From contig FSRV01000001.1 in NCBI GenBank assembly GCA_900142905.1, forward strand, positions 2,914,001 to 2,978,000: a DNA stretch of 64,000 nucleotides, given 5' to 3'. This document shows, piece after piece, positions 6,781-15,570 of the stretch; the first letter of the stretch is position 1, and the number at the start of each line of letters is the position of its first letter. The translations under genes were made by a program, and so were the position numbers. The stretch comes from Burkholderia sp. GAS332 (GTDB lineage: Bacteria; Pseudomonadota; Gammaproteobacteria; Burkholderiales; Burkholderiaceae). The notes beneath the pieces are model-generated. The model was not told the origin of the DNA and searched no databases. It worked only from the letters and a program-made list of their open reading frames with translations.

Positions 6781-9726
6781 TCACGCCGCTTCATCCAGAC
6801 GTTTTTTCATTGCCGCGGTGATGCGCTGACGCGTCTTCGCGTAGTCCGCCCACGGGTCGCGCTTGAGGTCTTCGAGACGCTCGCGCACGTTTTCGATGGT
6901 CCATTGATCGCCGCTCGTCGTGGTGGCGACTTCGTCCCAGGAGACTGGCACTGAAACGCCCAGGCCGGGCCGGGCGCGGACCGAAAATGCGGCCACCGTG
7001 CTCGAACCGCGGTTGTTGCGCAGATAATCGACGAAGATCTTCTGCTTGCGATTCTGTGCGCCCATCTTCGCGCTGAAGTACTTCGGCAACGTCGTCGCCA
7101 TATGCTGCGCGACGGCTTGCGAAAACGCTTTCACTTCGTTCCAGCCGGCGTGCTTCGCGAGCGGCACCACCACGTGGAACCCTTTGCCGCCGCTCGTCTT
7201 GCAGAACGAGGTCAGGCCGAGTTCTTCGAGCAGTGAGCGGGTCAGTTGCGCGGCCTCGATCATCCGCTCCCAACCGAGCGACGTATCGGGGTCGAGATCG
7301 AACACCATGCGATCGGGTTTTTCGATGTTCGACACCACGGCATTCCACGTATGAAATTCGATCGTGCCCATCTGCGCGGCGCCGACCAGCGCCTTGAGCG
7401 TATCGACGGTGATCAGCGGCGGATGGCCGGGGTCGAGTCCGGCATGCTGCGTGACGTTGGGAATCGACAGCTTCTGACTGTGCCTCTGGAAAAACAGTTC
7501 GCCGCCGATGTCCTCGGGTGCGCGCACCAGCGACACTGGCCGGTCCTGCAGATGCGGCAGCATCCAGTCGGCAACCGCTTCGTAGTACTGTACGAGATCG
7601 ATTTTGCGGGTGCCGGTGCTCTTATCGATGATGCGATCGGGATGGGAGATGCGGACGCCGGCGACTTCGGCTGGCGTCGTGGCGGATTTTGATTTCGCTG
7701 CGGCGGTCTTTGTTGCCGGAGTCTTTGTTGCTGGAACCTTCGCCGCGCTTTTTTTAGCGGGCTCGGCTGAGGAAGTCTCGATGGCCTTTCTCGTCCTGCG
7801 TTTCTTCGGCACGTCGTCGGACGCAGTATCGGTTTGCTCTTGCACATCGGCTCCTTTACGGGGTGCCTCCTTGATGATCTGCCGCGCCGGTTTGTCGTTG
7901 CGCAGACTCACAAACGACGCCTGCCGCACGATGCCATCGCTCGTCCATTCAGCGAAATTGCATTCGCAGACAAGCACCGGTTCGACCCAATGCACCGGCG
8001 TGCGGCTGCGCTCACGCGGCGCGCTAGCGAACGGCATGCTCTTGATCTCGTGCGCGTCGAGTTCCTTCTTGATCGAGTGCAGCAACGCAGCGTCGAAGCC
8101 CGTGCCGACGCGTCCGGCGTAGTGCAGTTTGCCCTTGCTGTCGTAGACGCCGAGCAACAGCGCACCGAACGCCGCACGGCTGCCGGACGGCTCCGAATAG
8201 CCGCCGATCACGAACTCCTGACGCCGCCGGCACTTCAATTTGATCCACGCCGACGAGCGCCCCGATGTGTAGCCGCTATCGCGCCGTTTGCCGATGATGC
8301 CTTCGAGCGCCATGTCGCACGCGCTCTTCAATAGTTCATGGGCGCTGAACGCGAAATCGTTGGAAAAGCGCAAGACGCTGTCGTCGATCCCTTCGCCATC
8401 ATGCCCTTCCATTAACGCGCGCAAAATCGCGCGGCGTTGTTCGAGCGGCACGCCGCGCAAGTCATAGCCGTTCAGGAACGGGATGTCGAACAGATAGATG
8501 ACGATGTCCTGCGGCCGGTTCGAGTCGAACGCGTTTTGCAGTGCCTGAAAACTCGGCACGCCCTTTTCATCAAGTACCACCGCTTCGCCGTCGAGCCATG
8601 CGCTTTCGATGTCGAGTCGTTCGAACGCCTTCACCTGCTTGCCGAACTTCGCGGTCCAATCGTTGCCCGCGCGCGTGAATACCTTGATCGTACTGGCCTT
8701 CGCCTTTCGATCAATGCGCACCAGCACGCGGTAGCCGTCGAACTTGATTTCGTATGTCCATTCATCGCCGGGTGGCGCGGCGTCGACCAGCGTCGCCAGT
8801 TGCGGCCTGAAGGCGGCGGGCAACGCGGCTTTGACCGCTCCTTCGATCGAGGGCGATGCGGCAAGCTCACGCAGCGACTGCGCGCTGCGGGTCGACACGA
8901 TGTCGGTTTTCTTTGGGTCGGCGCGGCTCGATGAGGAGGCTTTCGCCCGGTTCTTGCCAGTGGTGTTCGAGTTCGTGACGGTGCCCCTGCGCGCTGTCGT
9001 CCTTGCACTCGTCGCGTGTGTTGCGCTCGCCACCCGCTTTGCGCTTGCGCTCCCGTGTGTCGACTCGCTCGCAGTCTTCCTTGTCGCGCGCCTCGTGGAC
9101 CCTGCGCCCCTGCCAACCGGCGCACTGCCGTCCAGAACGCTACCTGGACGCTCCTTCAGGACGTCGTATTCGCTCTCATTGCGGGCGTCGTCGTCACGCT
9201 CCTTGATCAGTAACCACTGCTCCTTGTCGCCGCTGCCGCGCATATGACTACGCACCAGCGTCCAGCCGCCGTGCAGTTTTTCGCCGAAGAGCCGGAATTT
9301 GAGCTTGCCCGCCTTATACGATCTGGCCGCCTCCGCCGCGCCGCCGACCGGCTCCCACGTCCCGCGGTCCCATACGATCACCGTTCCCGCGCCATAGTTA
9401 CCAGGCGGAATCTCGCCTTCGAAAGTGCCATATTCGAGCGGATGATCTTCGACATGCACGGCGAGCCGTTTCACCGACGGGTCGAGGCTCGGCCCCTTGG
9501 GCACCGCCCACGACAGTAACGTGCCGTTCAGTTCGAGCCGGAAGTCGTAATGCAAACGCCGCGCGTCGTGCTCCTGAATCACATACGACAGCGCCTCATT
9601 CGATGCGCGCGCCGCGTCACGCGCCGCCGTCCTGCGGCCGGCTTTCTTGCGCGCAGCCGCGCCCGATGGCTCCGGCGTTTCGTCGAAGCGCCGCTTGCGG
9701 TTGTAGAGGTCCAGCCTGTCGTTCAT
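6781..9726 (-). CDS. ligD: Multifunctional DNA ligase D (end joining)
   Basis: 981 residues with all three LigD activities. The N-terminal 3'-phosphoesterase domain (about 40-190) carries HDARRLHYDFRLE (H53, H59) and HVEDHPLEYGTFEGE (H91, H95). The ATP-dependent ligase domain (about 310-610) has the nucleotidyl lysine in YEIKFDGYR (K328). The primase-like polymerase domain (about 690-981) has the metal-binding DLDPD near 815. Ser/Thr/Ala/Arg-rich linkers (about 200-290 and 630-690, the latter with ATKTPATKTAAAKSK) separate them. The phosphoesterase-ligase-polymerase order matches Pseudomonas LigD. The enzyme trims, fills and seals double-strand breaks with Ku, whose gene lies 56 bases upstream on the same strand. 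Confidence 0.96.
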   Translation of the reverse strand: MNDRLDLYNRKRRFDETPEPSGAAARKKAGRRTAARDAARASNEALSYVIQEHDARRLHYDFRLELNGTLLSWAVPKGPSLDPSVKRLAVHVEDHPLEYGTFEGEIPPGNYGAGTVIVWDRGTWEPVGGAAEAARSYKAGKLKFRLFGEKLHGGWTLVRSHMRGSGDKEQWLLIKERDDDARNESEYDVLKERPGSVLDGSAPVGRGAGSTRRATRKTASESTHGSASAKRVASATHATSARTTARRGTVTNSNTTGKNRAKASSSSRADPKKTDIVSTRSAQSLRELAASPSIEGAVKAALPAAFRPQLATLVDAAPPGDEWTYEIKFDGYRVLVRIDRKAKASTIKVFTRAGNDWTAKFGKQVKAFERLDIESAWLDGEAVVLDEKGVPSFQALQNAFDSNRPQDIVIYLFDIPFLNGYDLRGVPLEQRRAILRALMEGHDGEGIDDSVLRFSNDFAFSAHELLKSACDMALEGIIGKRRDSGYTSGRSSAWIKLKCRRRQEFVIGGYSEPSGSRAAFGALLLGVYDSKGKLHYAGRVGTGFDAALLHSIKKELDAHEIKSMPFASAPRERSRTPVHWVEPVLVCECNFAEWTSDGIVRQASFVSLRNDKPARQIIKEAPRKGADVQEQTDTASDDVPKKRRTRKAIETSSAEPAKKSAAKVPATKTPATKTAAAKSKSATTPAEVAGVRISHPDRIIDKSTGTRKIDLVQYYEAVADWMLPHLQDRPVSLVRAPEDIGGELFFQRHSQKLSIPNVTQHAGLDPGHPPLITVDTLKALVGAAQMGTIEFHTWNAVVSNIEKPDRMVFDLDPDTSLGWERMIEAAQLTRSLLEELGLTSFCKTSGGKGFHVVVPLAKHAGWNEVKAFSQAVAQHMATTLPKYFSAKMGAQNRKQKIFVDYLRNNRGSSTVAAFSVRARPGLGVSVPVSWDEVATTTSGDQWTIENVRERLEDLKRDPWADYAKTRQRITAAMKKRLDEAA

Positions 9727-9782
9727 GGAGGGGAACTCGTCGTGGGTCGAGCTAGCGCGGTTGTTATCTATAAAGCGCGCGA

Positions 9783-10787
9783 TCAGGCGGCCGCACGCCG
9801 TTTGCGTGCCGCCGGCGCCGCCTTGGCACCGGCGCCTCCACGCTTGCCACCGCTGCGGCTCGTACCCGCCGAGCGCGCCGCGCGCGGCTTCTTGCGAGCC
9901 GGCGCGGCTGTCTCGGCATCGGTATCGGTATTGGCGGCCTCGTCGTCATCATTCGCGGCATGCTTGCGCGCATCCGCGGCCGGCTTGCCTTTGCCGCGGC
10001 CGAGGCTGCGCTTGAGCAGGTCGGACAGATCGAGAATGTCGGCGGTTCGACGTGATTCGCGCGGCGCCTCGACTTCGGTGATTTCCTCGGTCTTGCCCGC
10101 GCGAATCTTTCGGTCGACCAGCGCCATGATGTCATCGCGGAACGTGTCGTGATACTGCGACGGATCCCACTTGTCGCTCATGTCATTGATCAGTTTTTTC
10201 GCCATGTCGAGTTCGCGCCCGGTGACGCCGGCCGCCTTCATACTTTCGGGCGGCAGTTTGAATTCGTCGAAGTCGCGGACCTCGTCGGCCCAGCGCAGAG
10301 TATTCAACGCCAGCATCGGCCCGACCGGAATCAGCGCCGCGAGATGCTGCTTGTTGTGCAGCACGACGCTCGCCACGCCGATTTTGCCCGATGCTTTCAT
10401 TGCTTCGCGCAGCAGCGCGTACACCTTTTCGCCCTTGCGATCGGGCGTCAAAAAGTACGGCGTGTCGAGATAGAGGAACGAGATGTCCGGTGCGTCGACG
10501 AATGCGAGGATCTCCACCGTCTGCGTCGACTCAGGATTGGCCGCGCGAATCTCTTCGTCCGAGAGGACGACGTATTTGTCCTTTTCGTACTCGAAGCCGC
10601 GCACGATGTTCTCGCGCGTCACCTCCTTGCCGGTGCGCTTGTTGATCTGCTTGTAGCCGATCGGATCGATCGTGCGTTGGTCCAGCAGATTGAAGCCGAC
10701 TTTCTCCGACTGGGTTGCCGGATACAACTGGACCGGTACGTGGACAAGGCCAAAGCTGATTGCGCCCTTCCAGATCATGTGTGCCAT
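9783..10787 (-). CDS. ku: Ku protein for non-homologous end joining
   Basis: 334 residues beginning MAHMIWKGAISFGLVHVPVQLY, the hallmark N-terminus of bacterial Ku, followed by the core KVGFNLLDQRTIDPIGYKQINKRTGKEV. The C-terminal extension is rich in Lys, Arg and Ala, usual in proteobacterial Ku and used in DNA binding and LigD recruitment. A frame open to 11009 exists, but the ATG at 10787 has GGGGAG just upstream and opens exactly at the conserved start. Ku homodimers thread onto broken DNA ends and bring LigD. The gene precedes ligD on the same strand, and an operon is likely. Confidence 0.96.
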   Translation of the reverse strand: MAHMIWKGAISFGLVHVPVQLYPATQSEKVGFNLLDQRTIDPIGYKQINKRTGKEVTRENIVRGFEYEKDKYVVLSDEEIRAANPESTQTVEILAFVDAPDISFLYLDTPYFLTPDRKGEKVYALLREAMKASGKIGVASVVLHNKQHLAALIPVGPMLALNTLRWADEVRDFDEFKLPPESMKAAGVTGRELDMAKKLINDMSDKWDPSQYHDTFRDDIMALVDRKIRAGKTEEITEVEAPRESRRTADILDLSDLLKRSLGRGKGKPAADARKHAANDDDEAANTDTDAETAAPARKKPRAARSAGTSRSGGKRGGAGAKAAPAARKRRAAA

Positions 10788-11012
10788 CGTGCGCTCCCCA
10801 AGGCCTAGGACCTTCGGTGAAGCAGCAAGCGTGCCACAGTTTTGGCGCGCTTGCCCTGGTTCGGGACGGCGCTGGCTGCCACGGTGTTGGACGCTGTTGC
10901 CGCCGTGGCGCCGTGCCGGTTGCCACGGGCAGCGGCTGTAAGTCTTGCGCCATACCGGCAAAAGATACGGCGCTTGTGGACTCGTCGATCGGCGCTCGGC
11001 AAGCGCCAATCT

Positions 11013-12260
11013 TCAACCGCCGCTCGCCGGCTCGAGTTCGACCGGCACCGCGGCGAAGCCGCGAAACCGCACGCGTCCGCCGCGCGTCGGTTCGCCATCG
11101 AGCCGATACGCCGGAAAGCGCTGCACGAAGCGTCCGATGGCGATGCGCGCCTCGAGTCGCGCGAGCGACAACCCCGCGCACTGGTGAATGCCGAAGCCGA
11201 ACGCCAGATGCCGGTTCGGATCGCGGCGGATGTCGAAGCGGTCCGGTTCCGCGAACTGCTCGGGATCGCGATTGGCCGCGCCGATGCAAAGCGTGACGGG
11301 CGTGCCACGTGCCACCGCGACGCCACCGATCTCCGTGTCGACAGTTGCCATCCGGTTGCCCAACTGATTCGAACTCTCGAACCGCAAACACTCTTCGATC
11401 GCCGACTCGATCAGCGACGGTTCGCGCAGTATCGCGGCGCGCTGTTCCGGCCAATCGGTCAGCGTGACGAGACCGTTGCCGATCAGATTCGTGGTGGTCT
11501 CATGACCGGCGTTCAGGATGAAAATGCAGTTTTGCAGCAACTCCGCTTCCGACAATTGCTCGCCGCCCGCTTCGCCCTGGATCAGGCGCGTCAGCACGTC
11601 GTGCTGCGGATCACCGGGTTCGCGCCGGCGCCGCGTCACCAGATCGCGCAAATAGTCAACGAATTCGCTGACCGCACGGTTTCCTCGTTCGAGTTGCGCC
11701 TCGCTCAGCGACGGCTCCAGCGCGCCGAGTATCGCCAGCGACCAGTCGCGCAACGGCTCGCGCTCGGCGTGCGGCACATCCAGCAGATTGCCGATGATCT
11801 CGACCGGAATCGCCGACGCAAACTCGCCGATCAGATCGATCCGGCCACGCGCCGCGGCAGCATCGAGCAAGCCATCGACGAGGCGGACCAGCCCCGGTTC
11901 CATGGCCGCGATGGCGCGCGCCGTCAGTGCACCGGCAATCAGCTTGCGCACCCGAGTGTGACGCGGGGGATCGTTGAAGACGAGACTCGTGGTGTGATGG
12001 GTGTAGAGCGGCGAGTCGCCGTACTTCGGCTTGAATTCGACGGTCTTGTCGGAACTGAACGTTTTCGGGTCGCGATAGACCGCCTGCACGTCGCGAAAAC
12101 GCGTCAGGAACAGCGAACCGTCCGGCATGCGTTTGACCGGCTCATGGGCACGCAGCGCGTGGTAGACCGGGTACGGGTCGGCATAGAACGCGGGGTTCAG
12201 GTGGCGCAGATCGAATTCGCGCGCAAGGGTGGACGCGTCGCTGGCGATCGCGGGGGGCAT
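11013..12260 (-). CDS. Cytochrome P450
   Basis: 415 residues with the full set of bacterial P450 landmarks: the I-helix oxygen-activation motif AGHETT, the K-helix motif ECLR, and the haem loop FGFGIHQCAGLSLAR with the thiolate ligand at Cys361. There is no membrane anchor, so it is a soluble class I enzyme needing a separate ferredoxin and reductase. No redox partner gene is adjacent. The N-terminal part LNPAFYADPYPVYHALRAHEPV is like the CYP107/CYP109/CYP116-type hydroxylases of soil bacteria. Substrate and CYP family number cannot be told by eye. Co-directional with ku but 225 bases away. Confidence 0.93.
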   Translation of the reverse strand: MPPAIASDASTLAREFDLRHLNPAFYADPYPVYHALRAHEPVKRMPDGSLFLTRFRDVQAVYRDPKTFSSDKTVEFKPKYGDSPLYTHHTTSLVFNDPPRHTRVRKLIAGALTARAIAAMEPGLVRLVDGLLDAAAARGRIDLIGEFASAIPVEIIGNLLDVPHAEREPLRDWSLAILGALEPSLSEAQLERGNRAVSEFVDYLRDLVTRRRREPGDPQHDVLTRLIQGEAGGEQLSEAELLQNCIFILNAGHETTTNLIGNGLVTLTDWPEQRAAILREPSLIESAIEECLRFESSNQLGNRMATVDTEIGGVAVARGTPVTLCIGAANRDPEQFAEPDRFDIRRDPNRHLAFGFGIHQCAGLSLARLEARIAIGRFVQRFPAYRLDGEPTRGGRVRFRGFAAVPVELEPASGG

Positions 12261-12671
12261 GACTTGTCTCCGTGGTGGTGCGCCTCATCGCTTGTGCCAA
12301 TGCGTACCGTGTGCGGTGTGCCGCGCGCCGCATCGGTGCGGCGGGCTCGATAGGCTCGATAGGCTCGATGGCTGTGGGGCGTCGTTCGAAGCGCCAGTAT
12401 GACGCGGGCGCCTGAGGATTGCACGGTGGATTGCTACACGGGTTACGCGGCGAGCTACGTGGCGGAAATCCTGGCGGGGCGGCCTTCTGCAGCCCGTCTG
12501 TCTGCCGCCTTGCCTGCTGTTCGGTTGGCTTCTGCACCGTGCGTGCTGTCGGGTTGCCTGCTGCCCGGTTGCAGGTTTCCCGACGGGCCGCAGGCCGCCG
12601 AAACGTTACAATGGCGGGATTTTCCGCGCGCCTCGCGCGGCCGCCCTTTTCTGCGCCAATGCGTCCGCCCC
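12261..12671. other. Divergent P450/serB intergenic region with 9-bp tandem repeat
   Basis: 411 bases between two divergent genes. A tandem repeat of three 9-base units (GGCTCGATA, the last ending in G) lies at 12344-12370. A TACAAT hexamer at 12607-12612, 60 bases before serB, is a plausible -10 box, but no good -35 is seen. Nothing else is recognisable; plus-strand frames open through this region are GC-rich artefacts. Confidence 0.45.
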
Positions 12672-13511
12672 ATGAACCTCGTCATCCAAAGCACCGCGCC
12701 CCTTTCCGCCGACCACCACAACACGCTCGTCGCGCTCGCGCGTGGCTCGCGCGCCGCCGCCATCGACGCGAACGCGATTCGCATCGCCGACGCGAACATG
12801 GCACAGCGCGCCGACCTCGAAGTCTATTGCAGCACGCATCAACTGGACTATGCGTTTGTCGAACCCGGCCGCAAGTTGCGTGACTTCGGCCTTGTCGCGA
12901 TGGACATGGACTCGACGCTGATCACGATCGAATGCATCGACGAGATCGCCGATTTCTGCGGCTTGAAAGCAGAGGTTGCCGCGATCACAGAAGCGTCGAT
13001 GCGCGGCGAAATCAAGGACTTCAACGAGAGCCTGACGCGCCGCGTGGCACTGCTCAAGGGATTGGACGCCAGCGCGCTCGAACGCGTTTATGAAGAACGG
13101 CTGCAACTCTCGCCGGGCGCCGAACAGATGCTGGCCGGCGCGAAAGCAGCGGGGTTGAAAACGCTACTGGTGTCCGGCGGCTTCACGTTCTTCACCGAAA
13201 AACTGAAGGCGCGGCTCGGCCTCGATTTCACGCGAGCCAACACGCTCGAAATCGTTGATGGAAAGTTGACCGGCAAGGTAGTCGGCGAGATCGTGAACGC
13301 CGACGTGAAGGCACAGACGCTGCGCGAGACGTGCGCCCAACTGGGCATCGAGCCGACCCGCGCGATTGCAATGGGCGACGGTTCGAACGATCTGAAAATG
13401 ATGGCCGCTGCGGGACTTTCCGTCGCATTCCGGGCGAAGCCGGTGGTGCGCGAAGCAGCCAGCGTGGCATTCAACCACGTTGGGCTGGATGGGTTGCTGC
13501 GACTGTTCTGA
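12672..13511 (+). CDS. serB: Phosphoserine phosphatase
   Basis: 279 residues of the HAD superfamily. Motif I is DMDSTLI (nucleophile D78, acid D80). The substrate-binding cap contains ECIDEIADFCG, motif II is LLVSGGFTFF, and motif III/IV is AIAMGDGSNDLKMM. It dephosphorylates phosphoserine in the last step of serine synthesis. An upstream in-frame extension to 12399 exists, but the conserved N-terminus starts at the ATG at 12672. The gene stands alone, divergent from the P450 and convergent with a small membrane gene. Confidence 0.95.
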   Translation: MNLVIQSTAPLSADHHNTLVALARGSRAAAIDANAIRIADANMAQRADLEVYCSTHQLDYAFVEPGRKLRDFGLVAMDMDSTLITIECIDEIADFCGLKAEVAAITEASMRGEIKDFNESLTRRVALLKGLDASALERVYEERLQLSPGAEQMLAGAKAAGLKTLLVSGGFTFFTEKLKARLGLDFTRANTLEIVDGKLTGKVVGEIVNADVKAQTLRETCAQLGIEPTRAIAMGDGSNDLKMMAAAGLSVAFRAKPVVREAASVAFNHVGLDGLLRLF

Positions 13512-13520
13512 AGCTTGAGT

Positions 13521-13549
13521 GCGCTGGCCGGTGCAATGGCGGCCAGCGC
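13521..13549. terminator. Inverted repeat between serB and convergent small gene
   Basis: A nine-base-pair perfect stem, GCGCTGGCC/GGCCAGCGC, with an 11-base loop, 10 bases after the serB stop. No run of T follows, so it may be a weak or Rho-assisted terminator. Confidence 0.4.
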
Positions 13550-13560
13550 CGGTACGAGAA

Positions 13561-13692
13561 TTATTTATTGAGATGGGCAATCAGGAACATGCCCAACATG
13601 GAGACGCCAACGGCTCCGATCACGACGTTAGTCCACTTCAGAACACGGGCGTAATTTTCGTCAGATTCCAGAAACGTGAATAGTCTATGCAT
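13561..13692 (-). CDS. 43-residue single-span membrane peptide, function unknown
   Basis: A short frame starting at ATG 13692 with GGAGG five bases upstream and ending TAA at 13561. The product is 43 residues: a charged N-terminal part (MHRLFTFLESDENYARVLKW), one predicted membrane helix (VVIGAVGVSMLGMFLIAHL) and NK. The good ribosome-binding site and amphipathic-then-hydrophobic layout support translation. It lies 50 bases downstream of the 149-residue membrane protein gene on the same strand and probably shares its transcript. No family recognised. Confidence 0.6.
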   Translation of the reverse strand: MHRLFTFLESDENYARVLKWTNVVIGAVGVSMLGMFLIAHLNK

Positions 13693-13742
13693 GAGGGCCT
13701 CCCAAAAGGAGATCAGTATAAGAGCTGCGTTATCTAAAAAAT

Positions 13743-14192
13743 CTAAATCAGGTGCACGTGTAGGATTGCAAACAGAGTGGCTGCAAGAGATGTTGCAAGA
13801 ATCGAAGTCGCAATTGCGACACGCGACAACGCCCCCGTAGCAAAACGTTTCTGCCTGTCACGAATACATGCGGCCGCCTGATCCTGACGTGCATTGACCA
13901 AAGACGACATCACGATATTCGAACAGGCGAATGCCAGCATGCAGAATCCCGCAATGGCACCCTCCAGCACAGGCACCGTGCCGCGCCCCAGTTCCAGCGC
14001 GGTCACCGCCTCATAAACCGCGGCCGCGCACAACCCGATCGCACACCAGAACAGTTGGCCGTCTTTCACTGAGGCGGCGATCAACGCCTTCGCGACGCGC
14101 CAGCCGTGCGTGGGTGCAACGAGCGCTAGCGTAAAGATCGGGCCGACAATCGGCACGCCAAGATTCAGCAACATCCAGAAAAATAGATTCAT
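13743..14192 (-). CDS. Small integral membrane protein, function unknown
   Basis: 149 residues with four hydrophobic segments: LNLGVPIVGPIFTLALVAP at the start, FWCAIGLCAAAVYEAV, AIAGFCMLAFACSNIVMS, and a last one near the C-terminus (ATSILATSLAATLFAILHV). A charged stretch with RQDQAAACIRDRQKRF separates helices three and four. The start ATG at 14192 has GGTGAG nearby. No known family recognised. It lies between metC and the 43-residue peptide gene on the same strand; the metC terminator separates it from metC, so it likely has its own promoter. Confidence 0.65.
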   Translation of the reverse strand: MNLFFWMLLNLGVPIVGPIFTLALVAPTHGWRVAKALIAASVKDGQLFWCAIGLCAAAVYEAVTALELGRGTVPVLEGAIAGFCMLAFACSNIVMSSLVNARQDQAAACIRDRQKRFATGALSRVAIATSILATSLAATLFAILHVHLI

Positions 14193-14301
14193 CGAAGCTC
14201 ACCATCGTGCAGTAACCGTTAGTCAGGATGTGCACCATCGTAGCGTCGAGATCCGGTGTCGACCATTCGGCCGAATGGTTAGGCTTACTGGCTATCTTGA
14301 C

Positions 14302-14339
14302 AAAAGAAAAAGCCCACCGGGCACGTGTCCCGATGGGCC
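14302..14339 (-). terminator. Rho-independent terminator of metC
   Basis: On the minus strand GCCCATCGGG, a seven-base loop, then CCCGGTGGGC and TTTTTCTTTTG, 33 bases after the metC stop. The ten-pair stem contains one G-U pair. Confidence 0.85.
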
Positions 14340-14371
14340 TATTCAACCTTCAGCAACCCGCGCTAAGGCGC

Positions 14372-15556
14372 TTAACCCAGCGCCGCCAGACACTGTTCGA
14401 TATCAGCGCGCAAATCAGCCTCTTCTTCCAGACCGATATAGAATCGCACCAACGTCCCGCGATACGGCCATTGACCTTCCGTGCGCATCGAGGCAACGTC
14501 ATACGGCATCGCGAGACTGTGCGCACCGCCCCAGCTCCAGCCGAGCGAGAACAGCTCGAGCGACTCGCAGAACGTGTCGATTTGCGCCGCGCTGTAACGT
14601 GCGTCGAACACCACTGAGAACAGTCCACCCGCGCCCGTAAAGTCGCGCTTGAAAAACTCATGCCCCGGACAGTCGGGCAACGCCGGATGCAAGACCGCGG
14701 CAATTTCCGGGCGTGTCTTCAGCCATGTGGCGAGGCCAAGCGCTGCACGGTCATGCTGTTCGAAGCGCAGTTGCATGGTCGGCAGGCTGCGCAGAATCAG
14801 CGAACAGTCATCCGCCGACACACCGATACCCATGCGCATGCGCGCGGCCTTCAGCTTCAGATGCAACTCGCGATCGACCGTGATGGTCGCGCCCATCAGC
14901 ACGTCGCCGCCGCCCGACTGGTACTTGGTCAACGCCTGCACCGAGATATCGACTCCGTGGTCGAACGGCCGGAAACCGAGCCCCGCCGACCAGGTATTGT
15001 CGATCGCTGTGACGACGTTGCGCGCGCGCGCCACCGCGGTGATGGCGGGTACGTCGGGCACTTCCATCGTGACCGAGCCAGGTGCTTCGAGCCAGATCAA
15101 ACGCGTATTCGGCTGGATCAGCTCCGCGATTCCCGCGCCGATCATCGGATCGTAGTAGCGCGCCGTGATACCGAAATCGCGCGCCAGCCAGTCGCCGTGA
15201 TCGCGGTTCGGCGAGTAGACGTTATCGGGGATCAGCACGTCGTCGCCGGCCTTCACGAGGCCGAAGTAGACGTTCGAAATCGACGACAACCCCGACGGCT
15301 GCAACAACGCGTGATTGCCGCCTTCGATGGTGGCAAGCCGCTGCGCCAGCGCAAGCGAAGTCGGTGTCGCGTGCAGGCCATAGCGCCATTGCGCGTCGTT
15401 TTTCCAGTCGAGCGCGCGCATCGTCGCGAGATCGGGGAACACGACCGTCGAAGCGCGCGTGACCGGCATCGAGAACGACTCGAAACCCGGCGTGATCTGG
15501 TCTTCGTGACGCACGATACTGGTTTGCAGGCCGCGTTTGAGTTTGGATTGGGTCAT
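14372..15556 (-). CDS. metC: Cystathionine beta-lyase
   Basis: 394 residues of the Cys/Met PLP-dependent family. The Schiff-base lysine is in ALTKYQSGGGDVLMG (K211), and the PLP-phosphate contact region is LQPSGLSSI. The wording YSPNRDHGDWLARDFGI and the C-terminal GGAHSLAMPYD..GTLVRFYIGLE are those of proteobacterial MetC, which cleaves cystathionine to homocysteine, pyruvate and ammonia in methionine synthesis. It follows the secreted protein gene by 14 bases and ends before a strong terminator. Relatives with other C-S lyase activity cannot be excluded, but MetC is much the best fit. Confidence 0.9.
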   Translation of the reverse strand: MTQSKLKRGLQTSIVRHEDQITPGFESFSMPVTRASTVVFPDLATMRALDWKNDAQWRYGLHATPTSLALAQRLATIEGGNHALLQPSGLSSISNVYFGLVKAGDDVLIPDNVYSPNRDHGDWLARDFGITARYYDPMIGAGIAELIQPNTRLIWLEAPGSVTMEVPDVPAITAVARARNVVTAIDNTWSAGLGFRPFDHGVDISVQALTKYQSGGGDVLMGATITVDRELHLKLKAARMRMGIGVSADDCSLILRSLPTMQLRFEQHDRAALGLATWLKTRPEIAAVLHPALPDCPGHEFFKRDFTGAGGLFSVVFDARYSAAQIDTFCESLELFSLGWSWGGAHSLAMPYDVASMRTEGQWPYRGTLVRFYIGLEEEADLRADIEQCLAALG

Positions 15557-15570
15557 GGTGTAGGTAGACT

